From the NCBI RefSeq assembly GCF_001865015.1, contig NZ_MJGV01000012.1, forward strand, positions 1 to 49,287: a stretch of 49,287 nucleotides of DNA, read 5' to 3'. The notes under the pieces are model-generated. The model saw nothing but the letters and a program-made list of their open reading frames with translations, was not told the origin of the DNA and did not search any database. The stretch is from Curtobacterium sp. MMLR14_010. GTDB taxonomy: Bacteria > Actinomycetota > Actinomycetes > Actinomycetales > Microbacteriaceae. Positions within the stretch are counted from its first letter, which is position 1, and each line of letters starts with the position of its first letter. Shown here piece after piece: positions 41,906-49,287 of this stretch. The position numbers and the translations under genes are program-made.

Positions 41906-42586
41906 CTATTCCCGGCCGCGCGCGCCCCTCGCCACGACCACGACGTACCGGCACTCGGTCTCACCGTCGTTCCGGTAGGTCACCTTGGCGGGGTCGCCGA
42001 GCTCGATCCGGTCGCCGGCTCCGAGGGTCGTCGGCACGCCGCCGACGACCAGCTCGAGCGCGCCGTCGACGACCCAGATGCAGTGGCGCAGGAACGCGTA
42101 CGCCGACGCCGGGTAGGTCACGGCACGACCCGCCGGGAGGCGCACCTCTGTGACGTCCACGGGGAACTCCGCGCTCGAGAGCGGACGGCGACGGTACCCG
42201 GTGTCCGGGTCGGTCCAGTGGTCGGCGGTCGCGGCGCGCTGCACGCCGGTCGCGTCGTCGGGGTCGGCTGGCTCCGTCTCGGCGTGCGCGTGTGTCTCGT
42301 GGGAGCCGTCGAGCAGCTGGGAGATCGTCAGGCCGAACGCGCCGGACAGCCGGCCGAGGATGGTCGCCGTCGGGCTGGACACCCCGCGCTCGACGCGGTT
42401 GATCATGGCGCGCGAGACGCCCGACTCCTCGGCGAGCTCCGTGAGGCTCCACCGACGGTCGTCGCGGAGCGCGTGCAAGCGGGCACCGAGGCGGCGCTGG
42501 TCGGCGGCGTCCGCGGGCTCGTGTCCCGCTTCCGCCCCGGCGTCGTGTTCCGCTTCCGCGCCCGCGTCGTCTACGATCTGAGACAT
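41906..42586 (-). CDS. XRE-cupin transcriptional regulator
   Basis: The 226-residue regulator has a SinR-like helix-turn-helix at about 35-90 (WSLTELAEESGVSRAMINRVERG) and a C-terminal cupin at about 145-220 that may bind a small ligand. The N-terminus has an acidic tandem repeat (DAGAEAEH, DAGAEAGH). Such XRE-cupin proteins often control a neighbouring gene; here that is the divergent acetyltransferase, whose start codon overlaps this one by two bases. TATGCT lies 6 nt upstream of ATG 42586, inside the neighbour's coding sequence, so the mRNA is probably leaderless. Confidence 0.9.
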   Translation of the reverse strand: MSQIVDDAGAEAEHDAGAEAGHEPADAADQRRLGARLHALRDDRRWSLTELAEESGVSRAMINRVERGVSSPTATILGRLSGAFGLTISQLLDGSHETHAHAETEPADPDDATGVQRAATADHWTDPDTGYRRRPLSSAEFPVDVTEVRLPAGRAVTYPASAYAFLRHCIWVVDGALELVVGGVPTTLGAGDRIELGDPAKVTYRNDGETECRYVVVVARGARGRE

Positions 42587-42598
42587 GACGACAGCATA
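42572..42598. promoter_or_regulatory. Face-to-face leaderless -10 boxes with overlapping start codons
   Basis: The tetramer CATG (42584-42587) carries both start codons: ATG for the GNAT gene (42585) and, on the other strand, ATG for the XRE-cupin gene (42586). TACGAT (42572-42577) lies 7 nt before the first and TATGCT (42598-42593) 6 nt before the second. Each -10 box therefore lies within the other gene's first codons. No clear -35 boxes are seen. Confidence 0.7.
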
Positions 42599-43112
42599 TG
42601 CGACGGACGAGCCGGGAGCGGTCACGGTCCGGGACTGCGAGCCGCGCGACCTCGACGTCGTCCACGCCCTGCACGTCGACGCGGTGCTGCACACGACGGC
42701 CATCTGGCAGGACGAGCCCTGGCCGCGGGAGTGGTTCGACGGCTGGCTCGCCGAGCGCCGTGCGGCGGGGCTGCCGGTGTTCGTCGCCGAGGTCGACGGG
42801 CAGGTCGCCGGCTACGTGTCGTACGGGCCGTTCCGCCCTCACCCGGGCTACCGGCACACCGTCGAGCACAGCGTCTACGTGGTGCCGGCGTTCCGGGGAC
42901 GCGGCATCGCCTCCGAGCTCATGCGCGCCCTGGTCGCCCATGCCCGAGGGCAGGACCTGCACGTGATGATGGCCGGCATCTGCAGCACGAACACCGGGTC
43001 GATCGCCCTGCACGAGCGCCTCGGGTTCGAGGTCGTGGCCGTGCTGCCCGAGGTCGGGCGCAAGTTCGACCGCTGGCTCGACCTCACCCTCATGCGCCTG
43101 CCGCTGTCCTGA
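42585..43112 (+). CDS. GNAT N-acetyltransferase, phosphinothricin/methionine-sulfone type
   Basis: The 175-residue enzyme has the GNAT acetyl-CoA loop (VYVVPAFRGRGIASELM, near 105-120) and family features VARVDGQVAGYVSYGPFR-like (FVAEVDGQVAGYVSYGPFR), STNTGSIALHERLGFEVVAVLPEVGRKFDRWLDL, all typical of the Pat/MddA group that acetylates phosphinothricin, methionine sulfone or related amines. The native substrate is unknown. It is divergent from and probably controlled by the XRE-cupin gene. The start ATG 42585 has no Shine-Dalgarno sequence and appears leaderless. Confidence 0.9.
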   Translation: MTTAYATDEPGAVTVRDCEPRDLDVVHALHVDAVLHTTAIWQDEPWPREWFDGWLAERRAAGLPVFVAEVDGQVAGYVSYGPFRPHPGYRHTVEHSVYVVPAFRGRGIASELMRALVAHARGQDLHVMMAGICSTNTGSIALHERLGFEVVAVLPEVGRKFDRWLDLTLMRLPLS

Positions 43113-43126
43113 CGGCCGCGGCGGCG

Positions 43127-43162
43127 GCGCGGCCGCCGCGCGCCGCGCGGCCGCCGCGCGCC
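43127..43162. repeat. Tandem 18-bp direct repeat
   Basis: Two perfect adjacent copies of an all-G/C 18-mer (GCGCGGCCGCCGCGCGCC) follow the GNAT stop codon. Each unit is itself nearly palindromic. Confidence 0.85.
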
Positions 43163-43230
43163 CGAGTCTCGGCCCGGCGGACAGCATGCGGCTTCCGGAA
43201 GCCGCGCGGTGTCCGCGGAGCCGAGTCTCG
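43163..43230. terminator. Large imperfect hairpin between convergent GNAT and DsbA-like genes
   Basis: The core GCGGCTTCC/GGAAGCCGC (43188-43205) is a perfect 9-bp palindrome. Outer arms GAGTCTCGGC and GCCGAGTCTC and inner GGCGGACA and TGTCCGC extend the stem with gaps. It lies between convergent genes, which suits bidirectional termination. A family B 13-mer follows on the minus strand (43261-43273) at the DsbA-like stop. Confidence 0.6.
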
Positions 43231-43271
43231 CCGGACGCGGGGCGCGGGGCGGGGCCGAGCCGAGCCTCCCG

Positions 43272-43925
43272 TCAGTCGGTGGCGGCGGCCGTGTCGAAGA
43301 TCGGGCCGACGTCCCTGGAGCGCTTGAGCTCGAAGAAGCCCGGGTACCGGGCTACTGCGACGACGCCGTCCCAGAGGTCGAGTGCCTGCTGGCCCTTCGG
43401 CGCCGGGGAGATGACGGGGCCGAAGAACGCGACGCCGTCGACGGCGATGACCGGCGTGCCGACGTCCTGACCGACGCGCTCGATGCCGTCGCGGTGGCTC
43501 TCGCGGGTGGCGGCGTCGGCCTCGTCCGACCAGGCCGCGTCGGCGAGGTCGGCGTCGAGGCCGAGTTCCGCGAGGACGGCGGGGACGACCTGCGCGGGGT
43601 CCTTCTCCTGGCGGTGGTGGATGTGCTCACCGAGGGCGTCGTAGAGGGGCTTGACGACCTGGTCGCCGAGCCGGAGCCGCGCTGCCGTGACCAGGCGCGG
43701 GTAGACCTGGCCCTGCTCGAGGCGTTCCTTGTACTCCGGCGGCATGTCCTGGTGCTCGTTCAGCACGAACAGGCTCATCACGTGCCAGGTCACGTCGAGG
43801 TCGCGGTGGCGCTCCACTTCCTCCACCCACCGGCTCGTCATCCAGGCCCACGGGCAGTTCGGGTCGAACCAGAAGTCCACAGCCGTACGGGTCGTCTCGG
43901 TCTTGTCCACAGTCGTCTCGGTCAC
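43272..43925 (-). CDS. DsbA-family mycothiol-dependent nitroreductase-like protein (Rv2466c type)
   Basis: The 217-residue protein matches the Rv2466c pattern: VDFWFDPNCPWAW near the N-terminus, VTWHVMSLFVLNE, an alpha-helical insert, and GTPVIAVDGVAFFGPVISP followed by YPGFFELKRSRD. The Mycobacterium tuberculosis enzyme has CPWC; here the site is Cys24-Pro-Trp-Ala27, so only the nucleophilic cysteine remains. The start is GTG 43925, with TACGCT 7 nt upstream, so it is probably leaderless. It is divergent from pepN, as in M. tuberculosis. Confidence 0.92.
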   Translation of the reverse strand: MTETTVDKTETTRTAVDFWFDPNCPWAWMTSRWVEEVERHRDLDVTWHVMSLFVLNEHQDMPPEYKERLEQGQVYPRLVTAARLRLGDQVVKPLYDALGEHIHHRQEKDPAQVVPAVLAELGLDADLADAAWSDEADAATRESHRDGIERVGQDVGTPVIAVDGVAFFGPVISPAPKGQQALDLWDGVVAVARYPGFFELKRSRDVGPIFDTAAATD

Positions 43926-44046
43926 GGGTGCGAGCGTACGCGCGCTCGCTAGGCTGGTTCCGACACGTCCCGCGGTGCACGACGCCGAGTGGGACACAGC
44001 TGCGCGGACATCGATCGTCCGCGCCCGCATCGAAGATGGAGCGTCC

Positions 44047-46626
44047 GTGCCCGGAGAGAACCTCACCCGAATCGAAGCCCAGGAACGCGCACGCGAAGTC
44101 GACGTCCAGTCGTACGACGTCGAGCTCGACCTCACGCGCGGCGCCGAGTCCTTCGGCAGCACCACCCGCGTGCGCTTCACCGCGACGCCCGGCGCGTCGA
44201 CGTTCATCGACGCGATCACCAGGACGGTGCACTCGGTCACGCTGAACGGCACCGAGCTCGACGTGGCAGCGGTCAACGACGGCGTCCGCATCCAGCTCGC
44301 CGACCTGCAGGAGACCAACGAGCTCGTCGTCGTCAGCGACGCGCTCTACACGAACACCGGCGAGGGCCTGCACCGCTTCGTCGACCCCGTCGACGACGAG
44401 GTCTACCTGTACTCCCAGTTCGAGGTCCCGGACTCCCGCCGGATGTTCGCGGTGTTCGAGCAGCCCGACCTCAAGGCCGAGTTCACCTTCACCGTCACCG
44501 CGCCGTCGCGCTGGCAGGTCGTCTCGAACTCCCCCACGCCCGAGCCCACCGTCAACGGTGACGTCGCCACGTGGGCGTTCCCGCCGACCACCCGCATCTC
44601 GAGCTACATCACCGCGCTCATCGCCGGCCCGTACGCCGTGGTCCGCAGCGAGCTGACCTCCAGCGACGGCCGCACGATCCCCCTCGGCGTCTTCGCCCGG
44701 AAGTCGCTCGCCGAGTACCTCGACGCCGACTACGTCTTCGAGACCACCCGCAAGGGCTTCGCGTACTACGAGGACAAGTTCGACGTCCCGTACCCCTTCG
44801 AGAAGTACGACCAGCTCTTCGTGCCCGAGTTCAACGCGGGTGCGATGGAGAACGCCGGCGCGGTGACCTTCACCGAGACCTACGTGTTCCGCTCGAAGGT
44901 CACGGACGCCATCAAGGAGCGCCGGGTCGTCACGATCCTGCACGAGCTCGCGCACATGTGGTTCGGCGACCTCGTGACGATGAAGTGGTGGAACGACCTC
45001 TGGCTCAACGAGTCCTTCGCGGAGTGGGCGTCGACGATCGCCACCGCAGAAGCGACCGAGTGGACCGAGGCCTGGACCACCTTCCAGGCCATGGAGAAGT
45101 CGTGGGCCTACCGCCAGGACCAGCTCCCCTCGACGCACCCGATCGTCGCGACGATCAACGACCTCGAGGACGTCCAGGTCAACTTCGACGGCATCACCTA
45201 CGCGAAGGGCGGCTCCGTCCTGAAGCAGCTCGTCGCGTGGGTCGGCATCGACGCCTTCTTCGCCGGGGTCTCCGCGTACTTCAAGAAGCACCACCACTCC
45301 AACACCGAGCTCGCGGACCTGCTCGTCGAGCTCGAGGCCACCAGCGGCCGTGAGCTCGGCGAGTGGTCGAAGCTCTGGCTCGAGACCGCCGGCGTGAACA
45401 CCCTGCGCCCCGAGATCGAGACCGACGCGGACGGTGTCATCACGTCCTTCGCCGTGCTGCAGGAAGCCCCGGCGGACTACCCGACGCTGCGCCCGCACCG
45501 CCTGGCGATCGGCGTCTACGCGTTCACGAACGACCCCTCGGCCCCGTTCGGTGCGGACACCGCGTCCGCCGGCGGCAAGCTCGAGCGGGCCGCCCGTGTC
45601 GAGATCGACGTCGACGGTGCCCGCACCGAGGTCCCCGAGCTCGTCGGCACCCACCGCGGTGACCTCGTGCTGCTCAACGACGACGACCTGGCGTACGCCA
45701 AGATCCGCCTCGACGAGCAGTCCCGTCGCACCACGATCGAGCACCTCGCCTCGATCGCGAACCCGCTCGCCCGCTCGATCGTCTGGGGTGCGATGTGGGA
45801 CGCCACCCGCGACGCCGAGTCCCCCGCCGGCGACTACGTCCGCCTGGTCCTCGGCAACATCGCCACGGAGACCGAGTCCACGACGATCCGCACCACGCTC
45901 TCGCAGCTGCTGCTGACCGCGCGGAACTACGTCGCCCCGGCGACGTCCGACGCGACCGTCCACACGGTCGGCGACACGCTCTGGCAGCTGGCGTCCTCGG
46001 CCGAGGCCGGCTCGGACGCCCAGTTCCAGTTCGTGAAGTTCTTCGCCCAGGTGGCGTCGACCCCGGAGCACGTCGCGACGCTCTCCGGCCTGCGCGACGG
46101 TTCCGTCACGCTGAGCGGACTCGAGATCGACACCGACCTGCGCTGGGAGCTGCTCGAGGGCCTCGTGCTCGCGGGCGCCGCTGGTGACGCCGAGGTGGAC
46201 GCCGAACTCGCCGCCGACCGCACCGCGTCGGGCGAGCAGGCCGCCGCACGTGCTCGTGCGACGATCCCCACCGCCGAGGGCAAGCTCGCCGCGTTCTCGT
46301 CGCTCGTCGACTCGGACGCCCTGCCGAACGCGATCGTCCGCCAGATCACGGTCGGGTTCCAGCACACGAACGCGCCCGTCGTGCTCGAGGGCCTGGTCCC
46401 CCGGTACTTCGACGTGCTGACGCGCATCTGGGCCGAACGGAGCTACCACATGGCCGACACGATCGTCACCGGGCTCTACCCGGCGCCGCTCGCCTCGGTC
46501 GAACTCCGTGACGCCGCGGCCGCCTGGCTCGAGGCCCACCCGGAGACCCCGGCGCTCCGACGCATCGTGACCGAGAACCTCGCGGGCACCGAGCGTGCCC
46601 TCCGGGTGCAGGCCGCGGACGTCTGA
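44047..46626 (+). CDS. pepN: Aminopeptidase N (M1 metallopeptidase)
   Basis: The 859-residue cytoplasmic enzyme removes N-terminal residues from peptides. It has the exopeptidase motif GAMEN at 265-269 and the zinc site HELAH at 299-303 with Glu322 (NES), followed by an ERAP1-like C-terminal domain (about 520-850). The length is standard for actinobacterial PepN. The start GTG 44047 has GGAG 5 nt upstream. It is followed by a strong terminator. It could finish degrading peptides brought in by the importer at 29578-38117, although pepN is a core gene. Confidence 0.96.
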   Translation: MPGENLTRIEAQERAREVDVQSYDVELDLTRGAESFGSTTRVRFTATPGASTFIDAITRTVHSVTLNGTELDVAAVNDGVRIQLADLQETNELVVVSDALYTNTGEGLHRFVDPVDDEVYLYSQFEVPDSRRMFAVFEQPDLKAEFTFTVTAPSRWQVVSNSPTPEPTVNGDVATWAFPPTTRISSYITALIAGPYAVVRSELTSSDGRTIPLGVFARKSLAEYLDADYVFETTRKGFAYYEDKFDVPYPFEKYDQLFVPEFNAGAMENAGAVTFTETYVFRSKVTDAIKERRVVTILHELAHMWFGDLVTMKWWNDLWLNESFAEWASTIATAEATEWTEAWTTFQAMEKSWAYRQDQLPSTHPIVATINDLEDVQVNFDGITYAKGGSVLKQLVAWVGIDAFFAGVSAYFKKHHHSNTELADLLVELEATSGRELGEWSKLWLETAGVNTLRPEIETDADGVITSFAVLQEAPADYPTLRPHRLAIGVYAFTNDPSAPFGADTASAGGKLERAARVEIDVDGARTEVPELVGTHRGDLVLLNDDDLAYAKIRLDEQSRRTTIEHLASIANPLARSIVWGAMWDATRDAESPAGDYVRLVLGNIATETESTTIRTTLSQLLLTARNYVAPATSDATVHTVGDTLWQLASSAEAGSDAQFQFVKFFAQVASTPEHVATLSGLRDGSVTLSGLEIDTDLRWELLEGLVLAGAAGDAEVDAELAADRTASGEQAAARARATIPTAEGKLAAFSSLVDSDALPNAIVRQITVGFQHTNAPVVLEGLVPRYFDVLTRIWAERSYHMADTIVTGLYPAPLASVELRDAAAAWLEAHPETPALRRIVTENLAGTERALRVQAADV

Positions 46627-46648
46627 GTCCGAACCGCTGAACCACGAC

Positions 46649-46682
46649 GGGGTGTGGTGTTCCTCCAGGGACACCACACCCC
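46649..46682 (+). terminator. Terminator of pepN
   Basis: A 12-bp perfect stem (GGGGTGTGGTGT with its complement), extended by a T-G wobble and two G-C pairs, encloses a 4-nt loop 22 bp after the pepN stop. It separates pepN from the mscS-type gene. Confidence 0.85.
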
Positions 46683-46704
46683 GTCCGCTTACCATCGACC
46701 GGAC

Positions 46705-47778
46705 ATGATCTTGGCTGCAGACACCACGGACGTCCCGAAGTGGGCGTCGAACACCTTCACCCAGTTCGTCGACGCCTGGCAGACACCGATCACGATCGTG
46801 ATCACGATCCTGGCGGCGATCCTGCTCCGGCTGATCCTGCGTCGGATGATCAACCAGGTCGTCGGGCGCATCGTGAACGGCGTCAAGAAGCGCCAGGGCG
46901 CCGACGACACCCAGGCGCTCATCGCGTCCCCGATCCAGACCGCCCGCGTGGTCCAGCGCACGCGCACGCTCGGCAGCGTGCTCGAGAACCTCGCGACGGT
47001 CATCGTCGTGGTGATCGCGCTCGCGATCATCATCCCCGTCGCCATCCCGAACGCCGCCGTCGGCATCGTCGGTGGCGCGTCGCTCGTCGCGGCGGGCCTG
47101 GCCGTCGGAGCGCAGTCCATCGTGAAGGACCTGCTCTCCGGCGTCTTCATGATCCTCGAGGACCAGGCCGGCGTCGGTGACGTCGTCGACACCGGGCCGG
47201 CCACCGGCGTCGTCGAGAACGTCGGGCTGCGCGTCATGCAGATCCGCGACGTGAACGGCATCCTCTGGTTCGTGCCGAACGGCCAGATCCTGCGGGTCGG
47301 CAACCTCTCGCAGGGGTGGTCCCGGGTGCTCGTCGACATCACCGTGCCGTACGACACCGACATCGACGCCGTGCAGGACGCCCTGCTCGCCGCCGCCGTC
47401 CGGATGTCGCAGGAGCCCCGGTGGCGCCAGCGCATCGTCGAGAAGCCGGAGATCTGGGGCCTGCAGTCCATCAGCGAGGACGGCATGGTGTTCCGCCTCG
47501 TCGTGAAGACCCGTGCATCCGAGCTCGACGTGGTCGGCCGCGAGCTCCGCATCCGGCTCAAGCGCGCGGTCGACGAGCTCGGCGTGACCCTGCCGGCGAT
47601 GGCGATGATCATGCCGGAGGGCTGGGAGAACGCCACCTCGATCAACGGCCTCCGCACCGCGCGGACGCAGCCGACCCCCGTGCCGCAGACGAAGCAGCCG
47701 CGTCGTGGCCGGAAGACGAACGTGTACGGGCAGCCGATCGACACCGGCCAGCCTGAGCCCCGGAAGGACGACCGATGA
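46705..47778 (+). CDS. MscS-family mechanosensitive ion channel
   Basis: The 357-residue inner-membrane protein has three hydrophobic segments (about 25-48, 92-115 and 120-150). The third includes the pore-lining pattern VGGASLVAAGLAVGAQSIVKDLLSGVFMILEDQAGVGDVV, which is the MscS signature, followed by the beta-rich cytoplasmic cage and a basic tail (about 320-357). The family releases solutes on hypo-osmotic shock. The start ATG 46705 has no good Shine-Dalgarno sequence; TACCAT lies 9 nt upstream. It overlaps the globin gene by 4 nt. Confidence 0.93.
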   Translation: MILAADTTDVPKWASNTFTQFVDAWQTPITIVITILAAILLRLILRRMINQVVGRIVNGVKKRQGADDTQALIASPIQTARVVQRTRTLGSVLENLATVIVVVIALAIIIPVAIPNAAVGIVGGASLVAAGLAVGAQSIVKDLLSGVFMILEDQAGVGDVVDTGPATGVVENVGLRVMQIRDVNGILWFVPNGQILRVGNLSQGWSRVLVDITVPYDTDIDAVQDALLAAAVRMSQEPRWRQRIVEKPEIWGLQSISEDGMVFRLVVKTRASELDVVGRELRIRLKRAVDELGVTLPAMAMIMPEGWENATSINGLRTARTQPTPVPQTKQPRRGRKTNVYGQPIDTGQPEPRKDDR

Positions 47779-48311
47779 CCGACCTGCCCTCCCCGAGCGG
47801 TGCCCCCGGCGGTCCCCCCGTCGGCAGGCCGGCAGGTCTCCCCGTCGGCGGTCCCGGTGGCCTTCCTGTCAGCGGGGCTGCTGGTGTTGCCGGGCAGCCG
47901 ATCACGCTGCGGGTCGGGCTCGGTGGCTCGTCGGCGTCGGGGTCGTTCTTCGACCGCATCGGCGGCGCCCCGACCTTCGACCGCCTGGTCCGCCGCTTCT
48001 ACGAGGGCGTGCAGACCGACGACGTCATCTGGCCGATGTACCCGCAGGACGACCTCGAGGGCGCCATCAGCCGCCTGTCGCTGTTCCTGCAGCAGTACTG
48101 GGGCGGCCCGGGCACCTACAGCGAGGAACGCGGTCATCCCCGCCTCCGCATGCGGCACAACCCGTTCCGCATCACCTCCGAGGCCCGGGAGCACTGGCTG
48201 CTCCACATGCGCGACGCGGTCGAGTCACTCGAGCTCGCGCCCCTCGACGAGGCCGAGCTCTGGGGCTACCTGGACCGCGCTGCGCACGCGATGACGAACA
48301 CGTTCGACTGA
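47775..48311 (+). CDS. glbO: Group II truncated haemoglobin (GlbO type) with Gly/Pro-rich N-terminal extension
   Basis: The globin domain runs from about 58 to 178 (FFDRIGGAPTFDRLVRRFYEGV; YPQDDLEGAISRLSLFLQQYWGGPGTYSEERGHPRLRMRH), with proximal His128 and the group II features seen in TrHbO. Family members bind oxygen and support redox or respiratory functions. The first 55 residues are unusual: a proline/glycine-rich, low-complexity leader with repeated GLPVGG-like units, absent from typical GlbO (about 128 residues). It is translationally coupled to the mechanosensitive-channel gene. Confidence 0.92.
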   Translation: MTDLPSPSGAPGGPPVGRPAGLPVGGPGGLPVSGAAGVAGQPITLRVGLGGSSASGSFFDRIGGAPTFDRLVRRFYEGVQTDDVIWPMYPQDDLEGAISRLSLFLQQYWGGPGTYSEERGHPRLRMRHNPFRITSEAREHWLLHMRDAVESLELAPLDEAELWGYLDRAAHAMTNTFD

Positions 48312-48344
48312 GCGGTCGCGGTCGCGGTCGCGGTCGCGGTCGCG
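48312..48344. repeat. GCGGTC hexanucleotide tandem repeat
   Basis: Five and a half perfect copies of GCGGTC begin at the base after the globin stop codon. Such a tract may vary in copy number between strains. Confidence 0.9.
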
Positions 48345-48359
48345 ACCACAGGGCGGACT

Positions 48360-48391
48360 GGAGGCTCGGTGCCAGCTGGCACCGAGCCTCC
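48360..48391. terminator. Perfect 16-bp inverted repeat between convergent globin and epimerase genes
   Basis: GGAGGCTCGGTGCCAG abuts its exact complement, with flanking partial complementarity (GGACT and CGTCC). The right arm contains the 13-mer GACGGGAGGCTCG on the minus strand (48383-48395). It is nearly identical to the palindrome at 1-32 and is placed to terminate both genes. Confidence 0.75.
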
Positions 48392-48397
48392 CGTCCG

Positions 48398-49231
48398 TCA
48401 GTGGGTCGCGGCCAGGTCCTGCAGCAGCGTGGGGCGGGTCGGCGACCACCCGTAGGCCGAGCGCGCGTGCGCACCGGAGCACTCCTGGTGCATGAGCAGG
48501 GCGTCCGCGAAGTCGGCGCCCAGCCGCTCGCGGGACGCGTCGACGCTCTCGGCGACGACCGGTGACCCGTGTGCTCCGGCCTCGGCGATCTCCCGCACGG
48601 TGGGGTTGTCCCCGGTCGCGGCGAGGACGTACCCGTCCTGCTCGCCGCGTTCGAGCGCGAGGACGTAGAGCTCGGCCAGGTCATCGACGTGCACCGTCGT
48701 CCAGCGCTGTGAGCCGTCGCCGACCAGTCGGACCTCGTGCTCACCGTCGCCGACGAACATCTGGGGGATGCCGGCGCCACGGCCGTGGACGATGCCCGGG
48801 GCGACGATCGTCGTGCGCGCGCTGCTGGCACGGACGAGGGCCTCGTTCGGGCCACGCCACGCGGTGAGCGCTGGCGGGGAGACGGGCGACTGCTCCGAGA
48901 TGTCCGTCGAGTTACCGAAGGTGAAGATCCCCCCGGTGTGCACGAACGGCTTCGGGGTGCCCTCGAGCGCGCCGAGGACCGTGCGCACGAAGTCCGGGTC
49001 GACCTCGGCGGCGCTGGCGGTGTGGACGACCCCGTCGGCCTCGTGTGCGAGTCGTTCGACGACCTCGGTGTCGGTGACGTCCTCGACGAGGGCGTGGCCG
49101 CCCGCGTCACGGACGACCTGGGCCTTCTCGTCGGAGCGGACGATGGCGGTGACGCGGTGCCCGTGGGTGACGAGTGCGCGGAGGACGGAGGAGCCGATGT
49201 AGCCGGACGCGCCGGTCAGGAAGACGTGCAT
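48398..49231 (-). CDS. NAD-dependent epimerase/dehydratase-family protein (extended SDR)
   Basis: The 277-residue protein has an N-terminal Rossmann motif GASGYIGSSVLRAL (Gly-x-x-Gly-x-x-Gly) and later VHTGGIFTFG and IVAPGIVHGRGAGIP segments. The classical YxxxK is not evident, so it may be an atypical SDR of the NmrA/epimerase type. The substrate is unknown. It starts at ATG 49231; a TTG at 49243 is in frame but less likely. It is convergent with the globin gene. Confidence 0.85.
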   Translation of the reverse strand: MHVFLTGASGYIGSSVLRALVTHGHRVTAIVRSDEKAQVVRDAGGHALVEDVTDTEVVERLAHEADGVVHTASAAEVDPDFVRTVLGALEGTPKPFVHTGGIFTFGNSTDISEQSPVSPPALTAWRGPNEALVRASSARTTIVAPGIVHGRGAGIPQMFVGDGEHEVRLVGDGSQRWTTVHVDDLAELYVLALERGEQDGYVLAATGDNPTVREIAEAGAHGSPVVAESVDASRERLGADFADALLMHQECSGAHARSAYGWSPTRPTLLQDLAATH

Positions 49232-49287
49232 CGGTCCAGACAACCACGCGTGCTGGTCAGGGTGGTGGGCGGCGTCAGGCCGTCACT

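Overview
The window is high-GC chromosomal DNA from an actinobacterium, most likely a Microbacteriaceae member close to Curtobacterium (inferred from protein style and gene order; no search was run). No phage, transposase, integrase, rRNA or CRISPR sequence was seen. Many genes lack a Shine-Dalgarno sequence and instead have a TAnnnT -10 box 6-7 nt before the start codon, the leaderless arrangement common in actinobacteria.

Layout. (1) 1-2021: trigger factor (tig), tRNA-Pro(UGG), a small membrane protein and tRNA-Gly(UCC). (2) 2052-4935: a GH10 xylanase whose 3' end overlaps a copy of the tRNA-Gly 3' end, a chloroperoxidase-type hydrolase and a DUF3566 membrane protein. (3) 4936-14144: sugar locus 1, an ABC importer (lipoprotein and two permeases) with a GH31 alpha-glycosidase, then a convergent LacI regulator and a divergent GH2 enzyme. 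The same operator, TTTACAGCGCTGTAAA, sits between the -35 and -10 boxes of both forward promoters. (4) 14311-25068: an aminoglycoside-phosphotransferase-fold gene, then sugar locus 2 on the minus strand: a LacI regulator (divergent), ABC binding protein, two permeases, GH5, GH38 alpha-mannosidase and a secreted GH18 EndoH-type enzyme. This set reads as a high-mannose N-glycan scavenging operon. (5) 25200-29446: a membrane protein, a two-component system translationally coupled to an EamA exporter, a 50-residue protein, and a 107-residue protein with a perfect actinobacterial LexA box in its promoter. (6) 29578-38117: a seven-gene minus-strand operon pairing a Dpp/Opp-type peptide importer with an M14 carboxypeptidase, a beta-lactamase-fold hydrolase and a GbsR/MarR regulator. 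(7) 38301-40417: a PaiB-like protein and an amidohydrolase. (8) 40427-48311: a conserved block, Nei-type glycosylase, rpiB, a mycothiol-dependent nitroreductase-like DsbA protein, pepN, an MscS channel and a glbO-type globin, with an XRE-cupin/GNAT pair inserted. It ends with an NAD-dependent epimerase.

How it fits together. tig, nei, rpiB, Rv2466c-like, pepN and glbO lie close together in Mycobacterium tuberculosis in the same order. Here about 38 kb of carbohydrate- and peptide-scavenging genes separate tig from the rest, starting at tRNA-Gly. Two families of dispersed inverted repeats mark the junctions: four hairpins built on GAGGGAGCAGGAATCGTCG, and six exact copies of GACGGGAGGCTCG, several in hairpins and two absorbed into coding sequence.
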